Source of the DNA: Rhynochetos jubatus
Lineage: Eukaryota > Chordata > Aves > Eurypygiformes > Rhynochetidae
NCBI GenBank assembly: GCA_027574665.1
Contig: CM050659.1
Coordinates: 16,965,001 to 17,029,000 of the forward strand
Reading direction: 5' to 3'
DNA: 64,000 nt
Part shown: positions 1-9,541 of the stretch, piece after piece
Position numbering within the stretch: the stretch's first letter is position 1
Layout of the letters: the number at the start of each line of letters is the position of its first letter
Notes under the pieces: model-generated
Database searches by the model: none
Seen by the model: only the letters and a program-made list of their open reading frames with translations
What the model was told of the DNA's origin: nothing
Translations under genes and position numbers: made by a program

Positions 1-980
1 TCCGGAGAACCAGAAAGCCCACAGCTCCAGGGATAATTGGGATTGCAAAGGCCTGCCAAGAGGAGCACGACACTGCACAGACATGGCTCCTTCCCCTGCT
101 TTCCTAGCCAGAACCCAGGGGGGGCCGTGGCCGGAAACCGCGGTCGGCAACTTCTAGGGTTAGGGTTAGGGTTAGGGTCCGGAGAACCAGAAAGCTCACA
201 GCTCCAGGGATAATTGGGATTGCAAAGGCCTGCCAAGAGGAGCACGACACTGCACAGACATGGCTCCTTCCCCAGCTTTCCTAGCCAGAACCCAGGGGGG
301 GCCGTGGCTGGAAACCACGGTCGTCAACTTCTAGGGTTAGGGTTAGGGTTAGGGTCCGGAGAACCAGAAAGCCCACAGCTCCAGGGATAATTGGGATTGC
401 AAAGGCCTGCCAAGAGGAGCACGACACTGCACCGACATGGCTCCTTCCCCAGCTTTCCTAGCCAGAACCCAGGGGGGGCCGTGTCCGGAAACCGCGGTCG
501 GCAACTTCTAGGGTTAGGGTTAGGGTTAGGGTCCGGAGAACCAGAAAGCCCACAGCTCCAGGGATAATTGGGATTGCAAAGGCCTGCCAAGAGGAGCACG
601 ACACTGCACCGACATGGCTCCTCCCCAGCTTTCCCAGCTAGAAACCTGGGGGGGCCGTGGCCGGAAACCGCAGTCAGCAACTTCTAGGGTTAGGGTTAGG
701 GTTAGGGTTAGGGTCTGGAGAACCAGAAAGCCCACAGCTCCAGGGATAATTGGGATTGCAAAGGCCTGCCAAGAGGAGCACGACACTGCACAGACATGGC
801 TCCTCCTATTTCTTTCCTAGCCAGAACCCAGGGAGGGCCGTGGCCGGAAACCGCAGTCGGCAACTTCTAGGGTTAGGGTTAGCGTCTGGAGAACCATAAA
901 TCCCACAGCTCCAGGGATAATTGGGATTGCAAAGGCCTGCCAAGAGTAGCAAGGCACTGCACTGACATTTCTCCATGCCC
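1..980 (+). repeat. Left flank of telomere-hexamer satellite array
   Basis: This stretch holds a partial monomer followed by about five full ones. The anchor GCTCCAGG recurs at 24, 201, 378, 555, 737 and 908, giving spacings of 177, 177, 177, 182 and 171 bp. Each unit runs from GTCCGGAGAACC (or GTCTGGAG) through a G7-8 run and a CpG-rich core (CCGGAAACCGCGG) to CTTCTAGGG plus TTAGGG repeats. The 182-bp step combines five GGG tracts with a one-base loss near 625. The last two monomers already carry GTCTGG where the main array has GTCCGG, a CpG decay product. The last monomer stops matching the family near 975-992, where the spacer begins. No gene is visible. Confidence 0.95.
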
Positions 981-2070
981 AGGATTCATAATGTTTGGGG
1001 GCGTGTCTTGAGTGGGGCTTGGCTTGAGGGGTGGTGGTGGTGTGGCTTGAAGGGGGGAGAGATCTAGGCCCCACTGGTGGCCTAATTTGAGGTCACTTCC
1101 AGGGGAAAACAGGGCTCCACTGCAGGTCAAATTGGTGGCCATGTCCATGAGAAATTCAGGCCAGAATCCAGGTGAAATTCAGACGCAAGTCCATATGAAA
1201 TTCAGGCCCAATTCAGTGGGCCTCATTACATTTCCTCATTACAGTTAGGGATGAGAGGGAAATAATACACCCCCTGCCAGCCCTGAACCTTACTGCAGTC
1301 TGGGGAGACTAGTACCAGCTGGGAATCCCAACAACAGCCTGCCCCAATTAAGGCCAGGATGGGAGATTCCTCAGGCCTGAAGTCAATTATCTCGTGACTC
1401 TCTAAATAGAGGGAGGCTCCATGGCTGACCCTTGGTTTCTCCTGGTCTGCAGGGGCTGCACCCAGCATCTCCCTTGGAGTGGGATGGTGCTCAGAGTTCC
1501 ACACCCCCCCAGTTTGTGAAAGGAGAGAGTGGTCGACACAGCCTGGGCTGAAAACCCTCCTGGAGGCTCAGCTCTGCTCCCGTTCAGAGACGCGATGACA
1601 CGCGACAGGAATGCTTGCACCAGGCTCCAGGGGCGTCTGAACAGGTACCTTCCTAGCAAGATGGGTATCTCCACGGCCATTTCTGTCTCTGGCGGGGGGA
1701 ACGTGTGCGTGCTGCTGTGTGCCGGGAACTGTGTTAACCCTTTGCTGGAGTTGCTGTGCTGATGGATAGAGAGTCGGGTCCTGCTGGGGAATGGTATGAT
1801 CTGACCGTGGGCCAGATGGGAAGAGTGTGAAGGGACTTTGTGCAAAATTTCGGGGAAACAACAGTTCAAAGCCCAAACTCCACAGGCTGTGATCCTGTGC
1901 CCAATTCCTTAGGCATAAACTGTTGATCGGGAGTGGGGCCTGAGGTGGACCCAGACACACGTGGATTTTTCTTCTGTGGAGTGTGGAAAGGAGTGGGAAT
2001 CCGGGGCCCCAGCGCAGGAGAGATGTGAGTGACAGCACATAAAAGAATGGAGGTGACATACAAGGCAAAT
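981..2070. other. Non-satellite spacer, copy 1 (unidentified)
   Basis: About 1.1 kb without the satellite motif interrupts a monomer: family sequence fades just after the position equivalent to GACATGGCTCC and resumes near 2071 with TCCTCCTCAG...CCTGGCCAGAACCC. I do not recognise a coding domain, RNA gene or transposon family here. What can be seen is a GGTGGTGGTGG stretch near 1031, a three-copy 23-bp repeat at 1144-1212, a TAAATA element near 1403 in a small inverted repeat (CTCTA/TAGAG), a pyrimidine tract ending in CTGCAG near 1450 that resembles a splice acceptor, and ATAAAA near 2040. None is enough for a gene or promoter call. Open frames across it (for example minus 1568-2242 and minus 1402-1869) run into satellite or overlap each other and match nothing I know. 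A near-identical copy lies 4182 bp downstream. Confidence 0.8.
1144..1212. repeat. 23-bp minisatellite, three copies, spacer copy 1
   Basis: Three contiguous 23-base units at 1144-1166, 1167-1189 and 1190-1212 share the pattern TCCAnnnGAAATTCAG followed by a variable end. The units differ from one another at several positions, so the expansion is older than the 4182-bp duplication that copied all three. Confidence 0.85.
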
Positions 2071-3860
2071 CCTCCTCAGAATTCCTGGCCAGAACCCAGG
2101 GGGGCCATGGCTGGAAACCCCAGAGGGCAGTTATTAGGATTAGGGTCTGGAGAAGCAGAAAGCCCACAGCTCCAGGGATAATTGGGATTGCAAAGGCCTG
2201 CCAAGAAGAGCACGATACTGCACCGCAATGGCTCCCTCCCAAAGTCGCCTAGATAGAAAACAGGGTTGGCCATGGCAGGAAACTGTGGTGGGCAAGTTCT
2301 AGGGTTAGGGTTAGGGTCTGGAGAACCAGAAAGCCCACAGCTCCAGGGATAACTGGGATTGCAAAGGCCTGCCAAGAAGAGCACGACACTGTACCGACTT
2401 GGCTCCCTCCCAACCTTTCCTAGCCAGCATATGGAGCGGGCCGTGGCCGGAATCCGCGGTTGGCAAATTCTAGGGTTAGGGTCTGGAGAACCAGAAAGGC
2501 AACAACTCCAGGGATAATTGGGATTGCAAAGGCCTGCCAAGAGGAGCACGACACTGCGCTGACATTGCTCCTAGCGCAGATGTCATAGCCAGAACGCGGG
2601 GGGGTGTGGCCGGAAACCGCGACCGGCCATTCTTAGGGTTAGGGCTAGGGTTAGCGTCTGGAGAACGAGAAAGCCCCCAGGTCCAGGGATAGTTGGGATT
2701 GCAAAGGCCTGCCAAGAGCAGCACGACACTGCCCTGACATTGCTCCTACCGCAGCTGTCATAGCCAGAAGGCAGGGGGGACGTGGCAGGAAACCGCGGTC
2801 GGCAACTTCTAGGGTTAGGGTTAGGGTCCGGAGAAGCAGAAAGCCCACAGCTCCAGGGATAACTGGGATTGCAAAGGCCTGCCAAGAAGAGCACGACACT
2901 GTACCGACTTGGCTCCTTCCCCAGCTTTCCTAGCCAGAATATGGAGCGGGCCGTGGCCGGAATCCGCGGTTGGCAAATTCTAGGGTTAGGGTCTGGAGAA
3001 CCAGAAAGGCAACAACTCCAGGGATAATTGGGATTGCAAAGGCCTGCCAAGAGGAGCACGACACTGCGCTGACATTGCTCCTAGCGCAGATGTCATAGCC
3101 AGAACGCAGGGGGGGTGTGGCCGGAAACCGCGACCTGCCATTCTTAGGGTTAGGGCTAGGGTTAGCGTCTGGAGAACGAGAAAGCCCCCAGGTCCAGGGA
3201 TAGTTGGGATTGCAAAGGTCTGCCAGGAGCAGCACGACACTGCACTGACATTGCTCCTAGCGCACCTGTCAGAGCGTTAATGGAGGTGGGGCGTGGCCGG
3301 AAAACTCTACATGCCATTCTTAGGGTTAGGGCTAGGGTTAGGATCTGGAGAACGAGAAAGCCCCCAGGTCCAGGGATAGTTGGGATTGCAAAGGCCTGCC
3401 AAGAGGAGCACAACACTGCACTGACATTGCTCCTACCGCAGCTGTCATATCCAGAACGCAGGGGGGACGTGGCAGGAAACCGTGACCTGCCATTCTTAGG
3501 GTTAGGGCTAGGGTTAGCGTCTGGAGAACCAGAAAGCCCCCAGGTCCAGGGATAGTTGGGATTGCAAAGGCCTGCCAGGAGCAGCACGACACTGCACTGA
3601 CATTGCTCCTACCGCAGCTGTCATAGCCAGAAGGCGGGGGGGCGTGGCCGGAAATGGTGACCTGCCATTCCTAGGGTTAGGGCTAGGGTTAGGGTCTGGA
3701 GAACCAGAAAGCCCCCAGGTCCAGGGATAGTTGGGATTGCAAAGGCCTGCCAAGAGCAGCATGACACTGCACTGACATTGCTCCTAGCGCAGCTGTCAGA
3801 GCATTAATGGAGGTGGGGCGTGGCCGGAAAACTCTACATGCCATTATTAGGGTTAGGGCT
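2071..3860 (+). repeat. Diverged satellite subfamily, copy 1
   Basis: About ten monomers with spacings near 165-176 bp are clearly related to the main satellite but older. Diagnostic features are GTCTGGAGAACGAG, CCCCCAGGTCCAGGGATAG, GCTGACATTGCTCCTA, CGCAGCTGTCATAGCCAG, and hexamer tracts with an internal CTAGGG (TTAGGGCTAGGGTTAG). Many lack one C after the G run, giving GGGGGCGTGGCCGG or GGGGTGTGGCCGG in place of GGGGCCGTGGCCGG. Two monomers near 3289 and 3819 have GTTAATGGAGGTGGGGCGTGG. Internal duplication is visible: the monomers at about 2400-2760 recur at about 2910-3270 with an offset near 510 bp. There is no gene in the stretch. Confidence 0.9.
2400..3275 (+). repeat. About 510-bp internal tandem duplication in the diverged subfamily
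   Basis: The distinctive run CATATGGAGCGGGCC, GGAATCCGCGGTTGG, GGCAACAACTCC, GCGCTGACATTG and ATAGCCAGAACGC occurs from about 2425 and again from about 2937. This is a three-monomer block. In the second copy the first monomer reads CAGAATATGG in place of CAGCATATGG, and the block ends in a different neighbour (GTTAATGGAGG near 3276), so unequal exchange is the likely origin. Confidence 0.8.
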
Positions 3861-5160
3861 AGGGTTAGGGTCTGGAGAACCAGAAAGCCCACAGCTCCAG
3901 GGATAATTGCGATTGCAAAGGCCTGCCAAGAGGAGCACGACACTGCACAGACATGGCTCCTTCCCCAGCTTTCCTAGCCAGAACCTGGGGGGGGCCGTGG
4001 CCGGAAACCGCAGTCGGCAACTTCTAGGGTTAGGGTCCGGAGAACCAGAAAGCCCACAGCTCCAGGCATAATTGGGATTGCAAAGGCCTGCCAAGAGGAG
4101 CACGACACTGCACAGACATGGCTCCTTCCCCAGCATTCCTAGCCAGAACCCAGGGGGGGCCGTGGCCGGAAACCGCGGTCGGCAACTTCTAGGGTTAGGG
4201 TTAGGGTCCGGAGAACCAGAAAGCCCACAGCTCCAGGGATAATTGGGATTGCAAAGGCCTGCCAAGAGGAGCACGACACTGCACAGACATGGCTCCTTCC
4301 CCAGCTTTCCTAGCCAGAACCCAGGGGGGGCCGTGGCCGGAAACCGCGGTCGGCAACTTCTAGGGTTAGGGTTAGGGTCCGGAGAACCAGAAAGCCCACA
4401 GCTCCAGGGATAATTGGGATTGCAAAGGCCTGCCAAGAGGAGCACAACACTGCACAGACATGGCACCCTCCCCACCTTTCCTACCAGAACATGGGGGGGT
4501 CCATGGCTGGAAACCGCGTTTAGTAACTTCTAGGGTTAGGGTTAGGGTGTGGAGAACCAGAAAGCCCACAGCTCCAGGGATAATTGGGATTGCAAAGGCC
4601 TGCCAAGAGGAGCACGACACTGCACAGACATGGCTCCTTCCCCTGCTTTCCTAGCCAGAAAACGGGGGGGGGCCGTGGCCGGAAACCGCGGTCGGCAACT
4701 TCTAGGGTTAGGGTTAGGGTCTGGAGAACCAGAAAGCCCACAGCTCCAGGGATAATTGGGATTGCAAAGGCCTGCCACGAGGAGCATGACACTGCACAGA
4801 CATGGCTCCTCCTAAGCTTTCCCAGCTAGAAACCCGGGGGGGCTGTGGCCGGAAACCGCAGTCAGCAACTTCTAGGGTTAGGGTTAGGGTCTGGAGAACC
4901 AGAAAGCCCACAGCTCCAGGTATAATTGGGATTGCAAAGGCCTGCCAAGAGGAGCATGACACTGCACAGACATGGCTCCTCCTATTTCTTTCCTAGCCAG
5001 AACCCGGGGGGGGCCGTGGCCGGAAACCGCGGTCGGCACCTTCTCGGGTTAGGGTTAGGGTTAGGGTCTGCAGAACCATAAATCCCACAGCTCCAGGGAT
5101 AATTGGGATTGCAAAGGCCTGCCAAGAGTAGCAAGGCACTGCACTGACATTTCTCCCTGC
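3861..5160 (+). repeat. Ordinary satellite monomers between the two spacers
   Basis: About seven to eight monomers return to the canonical core (CCGGAAACCGCGGTCGG, CAGACATGGCTCC). Hexamer tracts are short: one has only two GGG units (near 4025) and most have three. Private variants include CGCGTTTAGTAAC near 4515 and CAGCTAGAAACCC near 4825. The latter matches the monomer near 635, which shows that the 4.2 kb duplication includes satellite upstream of the spacer. The run ends where spacer copy 2 starts near 5157-5170. No gene is seen. Confidence 0.93.
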
Positions 5161-6252
5161 CCAGGATTCATAATGTTTGGGGGCGTGTCTTGAGTGGGGC
5201 TTGGCTTGAGGGGTGGTGGTGGTGTGGCTTGAAGGGGGGAGAGATCTAGGCCCCACTGGTGGCCTAATTTGAGGTCACTTCCAGGGGAAAACAGGGCTCC
5301 ACTGCAGGTCAAATTGGTGGCCATGTCCATGAGAAATTCAGGCCAGAATCCAGGTGAAATTCAGACGCAAGTCCATATGAAATTCAGGCCCAATTCAGTG
5401 GGCCTCATTACATTTCCTCATTACAGTTAGGGATGAGAGGGAAATAATACACCCCCTGCCAGCCCTGAACCTTACTGCAGTCTGGGGAGACTAGTACCAG
5501 CTGGGAATCCCAACAACAGCCTGCCCCAATTAAGGCCAGGATGGGAGATTCCTCAGGCCTGAAGTCAATTATCTCGTGACTCTCTAAATAGAGGGAGGCT
5601 CCATGGCTGACCCTTGGTTTCTCCTGGTCTGCAGGGGCTGCACCCAGCATCTCCCTTGGAGTGGGATGGTGCTCAGAGTTCCACACCCCCCCAGTTTGTG
5701 AAAGGAGAGAGTGGTCGACACAGCCTGGGCTGAAAACCCTCCTGGAGGCTCAGCTCTGCTCCCGTTCAGAGACGCGATGACATGCGACAGGAATGCTTGC
5801 ACCAGGCTCCAGGGGCGTCTGAACAGGTACCTTCCTAGCAAGATGGGTATCTCCACGGCCATTTCTGTCTCTGGCGGGGGGAACGTGTGCGTGCTGCTGT
5901 GTGCCGGGAACTGTGTTAACCCTTTGCTGGAGTTGCTGTGCTGATGGATAGAGAGTCGGGTCCTGCTGGGGAATGGTATGATCTGACCGTGGGCCAGATG
6001 GGAAGAGTGTGAAGGGACTTTGTGCAAAATTTCGGGGAAACAACAGTTCAAAGCCCAAACTCCACAGGCTGTGATCCTGTGCCCAATTCCTTAGGCATAA
6101 ACTGTTGATCGGGAGTGGGGCCTGAGGTGGACCCAGACGCACGTGGATTTTTCTTCTGTGGAGTGTGGAAAGGAGTGGGAATCCGGGGCCCCAGCGCAGG
6201 AGAGATGTGAGTGACAGCACATAAAAGAATGGAGGTGACATACAAGGCAAAT
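5161..6252. other. Non-satellite spacer, copy 2 (unidentified)
   Basis: This is a near-perfect copy of the spacer at 981-2070, displaced by 4182 bp. Reading the two side by side I find about three single-base differences in 1.1 kb, near 5157 (A/C), near 5782 (CACGCG against CATGCG, a CpG change) and near 6139 (ACACAC against ACGCAC, a CpG change). Length is unchanged. The three-unit 23-bp repeat lies at 5326-5394. The same open frames are present (minus 5750-6424 and 5584-6051), but their conservation only reflects how recent the copy is. Confidence 0.85.
5326..5394. repeat. 23-bp minisatellite, three copies, spacer copy 2
   Basis: This is the 4182-bp-displaced copy of the 1144-1212 minisatellite. 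The unit order is the same and I saw no difference between the two. Confidence 0.8.
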
Positions 6253-7017
6253 CCTCCTCAGAATTCCTGGCCAGAACCCAGGGGGGCCATGGCTGGAAAC
6301 CCCAGAGGGCAGTTATTAGGATTAGGGTCTGGAGAAGCAGAAAGCCCACAGCTCCAGGGATAATTGGGATTGCAAAGGCCTGCCAAGAAGAGCACGATAC
6401 TGCACCGCAATGGCTCCCTCCCAAAGTCGCCTAGATAGAAAACAGGGTTGGCCATGGCAGGAAACTGTGGTGGGCAAGTTCTAGGGTTAGGGTTAGGGTC
6501 TGGAGAACCAGAAAGCCCACAGCTCCAGGGATAACTGGGATTGCAAAGGCCTGCCAAGAAGAGCACGACACTGTACCGACTTGGCTCCCTCCCAACCTTT
6601 CCTAGCCAGCATATGGAGCGGGCCGTAGCCGGAATCCGCGGTTGGCAAATTCTAGGGTTAGGGTCTGGAGAACCAGAAAGGCAACAACTCCAGGGATAAT
6701 TGGGATTGCAAAGGCCTGCCAAGAGGAGCACGACACTGCGCTGACATTGCTCCTAGCGCAGATGTCATAGCCAGAACGTGGGGGGGTGTGGCCGGAAACC
6801 GCGACCGGCCATTCTTAGGGTTAGGGCTAGGGTTAGCGTCTGGAGAACGAGAAAGCCCCCAGGTCCAGGGATAGTTGGGATTGCAAAGGCCTGCCAAGAG
6901 CAGCACGACACTGCCCTGACATTGCTCCTACCGCAGCTGTCATAGCCAGAAGGCAGGGGGGACGTGGCAGGAAACCGCGGTCCGCAACTTCTAGGGTTAG
7001 GGTTAGGGTCCGGAGAA
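6253..7017 (+). repeat. Diverged satellite subfamily, copy 2 (shorter)
   Basis: About four diverged monomers match 2071-2835 at an offset of 4182 bp. The few differences include CCGTAGCC near 6626, ACGTGGGG near 6778 and GTCCGCAAC near 6981. After about 7017 the match stops: copy 1 continues with more diverged monomers (CCGGAGAAGCAG, GGGATAACTGGG), while copy 2 passes straight into the canonical main array. Copy 2 is therefore truncated on the right, or its right half was replaced by the expanding array. Confidence 0.88.
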
Positions 7018-9541
7018 CCAGAAAGCCCACAGCTCCAGGGATAATTGGGATTGCAAAGGCCTGCCAAGAGGAGCACGACACTGCACAGACATGGCTCCTT
7101 CCCCTGCTTTCCTAGACAGAACCCAGGGGGGGCCTTCGCCGGAAACCGCGGTCGGCAACTTCTAGGGTTAGGGTTAGGGTTAGGGTCCGGAGAACCAGAA
7201 AGCCCACAGCTCCAGGGATAATTGGGATTGCAAAGGCCTGCCAAGAGGAGCACGACACTGCACAGACATGGCTCCTTCCCCTGCTTTCCTAGCCAGAACC
7301 CGGGGGGGGCCGTGGCCGGAAACCGTGGTCGGCAACTTCTAGGGTTAGGGTTAGGGTCCGGAGAAGCAGAAAGCCCACAGCTCCAGGGATAATTGGCATT
7401 GCAAAGGCCTGCCAAGAGGAGCACGACACTGCACCGACATGGCTCCTTCCCCTGCTTTCCTAGCCAGAACCCAGGGGGGGCCGTGGCCGGAAACCGCGGT
7501 CGGCAACTTCTAGGGTTAGGGTTAGGGTCCGGAGAACCAGAAAGCCCACAGCTCCAGGGATAATTGGGATTGTAAAGGCCTGCCAAGAGGAACATGACAC
7601 TGCACCGACATGGCTCCTTCCCCAGCTTTCCTAGCCAGAACTCAGGGGGGGCCATAACCAGAAACCGCGGTCGGCAACTTCTAGGGTTAGGGTTAGGGTT
7701 AGGGTCCGGAGAAGCAGAAAGCCCACAGCTCCAGGGATAATTGGGATTGCAAAGGCCTGCCAAGAGGAGCACGACACTGCACAGACATGGCTCCTTCCCC
7801 TGCTTTCCTAGCCAGAACCCATGGGGGGCCGAGGCCGGAAACAGCGGTCGGCAACTTCTCGGGTTAGGGTTAGGGTTAGGGTCCGGAGAACCAGAAAGCC
7901 CACAGCTCCAGGGATAATTGGGATTGCAAAGGCCTGCCAAGAGGAGCATGACACTGCACAGACATGGCTCCTTCCCCTGCTTTCCTAGCCAGAACCCGGG
8001 AGGGGCCGTGGCCGGAAACCGCGGTCGGCAACTTCTAGGGTTAGGGTTAGGGTCCGGAGAACCAGAAAGCCCACAGCTCCAGGGATAATTGGGATTGCAA
8101 AGGCCTGCCAAGAGGAGCACGACACTGCACAGACATGGCTCCTTCCCCAGCTTTCCTAGCCAGAACCCAGAGGGGGCCGTGGCCGGAAACCGCGGTCGGC
8201 AACTTCTAGGGTTAGGGTTAGGGTCCGGAGAACCAGAAAGCCCAAAGCTCCAGGGATAATTGGGATTGCAAAGGCCTGCCAAGAGGAGCATGACACTGCA
8301 CCGACATGGCTCCCTCCCCAGCTTTCCTAGCCAGAACTCAGGGGGGGCCGTGGCCGGAAACCGCGGTCGGCAACTTCTAGGGTTAGGGTTAGGGTTAGGG
8401 TCCGGAGAACCAGAAAGCCCACAGCTCCAGGGATAATTGGGATTGCAAAGGCCTGCCAAGAGGAGCACGACACTGCACCGACATGGCTCCTTCCCCAGCT
8501 TTCCTAGCCAGAAAGCAGGAGGGGCCGTGGCCGGAAACCGTGGTCGGCAACTTCTAGGGTTAGGGTTAGGGTCCGGAGAACCAGAAAGCCCACAGCTCCA
8601 GGGATAATTGGGATTGCAAAGGCCTGCCAAGAGGAGCACGACACTGCACCAACATGGCTCCTTCCCCTGCTTTCCTAGCCAGAACCCGGGGGGGGGCCGT
8701 GGCCGGAAACCGCGGTCGGCAACTTCTAGGGTTAGGGTTAGGGTTAGGGTCCGGAGAACCAGAAAGCCCACAGCTCCAGGGATAATTGGGATTGCAAAGG
8801 CCTGCCAAGAGGAGCACGACACTGCACAGACATGGCTCCTTCCCCAGCTTTCCTAGCCAGAACCCGGGGGGGGCCGTGGCCGGAAACCGCGGTCGGCAAC
8901 TTCTAGGGTTAGGGTTAGGGTTAGGTTTCCGGAGAACCAGAAAGCCCACAGCTCCAGGGATAATTGGGATTGCAAAGGCCTGCCAAGAGGAGCACGACAC
9001 TGCACAGACATGGCTCCTTCCCCTGCTTTCCTAGCCAGAACTCAGGGGGGGCCATAACCAGAAACCGCGGTCGGCAACTTCTAGGGTTAGGGTTAGGGTC
9101 CGGAGAACCAGAAAGCCCACAGCTCCAGGGATAATTGGGATTGCAAAGGCCTGCCAAGAGGAGCACGACACTGCACAGACATGGCTCCTTCCCCAGCTTT
9201 CCTAGCCAGAACCCAGGGGGGGCCGTGGCCGGAAACCGCGGTCGGCAACTTCTAGGGTTAGGGTTAGGGTTCGGGTCCGGAGAACCCGAAAGCCCACAGC
9301 TCCAGGGATAATTGGGATTGCAAAGGCCTGCCAAGAGGAGCACGACACTGCACAGACATGGCTCCTTCCCCAGCTTTCCTAGCCAGAACTCAGGGGGGGC
9401 CATAACCAGAAACCGCGGTCGGCAACTTCTAGGGTTAGGGTTAGGGTCCGGAGAACCAGAAAGCCCACAGCTCCAGGGATAATTGGGATTGCAAAGGCCT
9501 GCCAAGAGGAGCACGACACTGCACAGACATGGCTCCTTCCC
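7018..9541 (+). repeat. Main array, left entry segment with mixed 171/177-bp monomers
   Basis: Canonical monomers begin at once after the diverged block. Three-tract (171-bp) and four-tract (177-bp) units are mixed. Uncommon variants include CTTCGCCGG (7131), CCATAACCAG (about 7652, 9053 and 9402), TTCTCGGG (near 7859), GTTAGGTTTCC (near 8925) and GTTCGGGTCC (near 9268). GGAGCATGACAC, a CpG transition of GCACGAC, is seen near 7595, 7947 and 8289. No gene is seen. Confidence 0.93.

Larger units (their letters stand above)
630..7017 (+). repeat. 4182-bp tandem segmental duplication (satellite, spacer, diverged satellite)
   Basis: Copy 1 runs from about 630 to 2835 and copy 2 from about 4815 to 7017. 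The offset is 4182 bp through the spacers and diverged monomers, and 4176-4188 in the satellite to their left because hexamer number and single bases differ. I count about six substitutions over roughly 1.85 kb (spacer plus diverged block), several of them CpG transitions, so the copy event is recent compared with the age of the diverged monomers. The left limit is soft because satellite lies on both sides. Confidence 0.88.

Noticed and set aside
40-75. Octamer, C/EBP or NF-I site in ATTGCAAAGGCCTGCCAAG
   Set aside because: Each is only a partial match (a half-site GCCAA, six of eight for the octamer). Such matches are expected by chance and carry no other support.
1529-1762. 77-codon plus-strand frame in the spacer
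   Set aside because: It begins with GTG, lacks a plausible context or domain, and lies opposite other open frames of similar quality.
981-2070. Spacer as an LTR or other known transposon
   Set aside because: I see no clear terminal repeats, poly-A tail, primer-binding site or coding remnant, and the ends are not sharply defined. It is left as unidentified.
1568-2242. 224-codon minus-strand frame crossing spacer and satellite, conserved at 5750-6424
   Set aside because: Its first 50 or so codons are satellite, the rest matches no family I know, another frame (1402-1869) overlaps it, and its conservation is explained by the recent 4182-bp duplication.
3970-4030. CTCF site in CCGCGGTCGGCAAC
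   Set aside because: The first five bases fit the CTCF core, but the GG and GGCAG parts are out of register by one base and mismatched.
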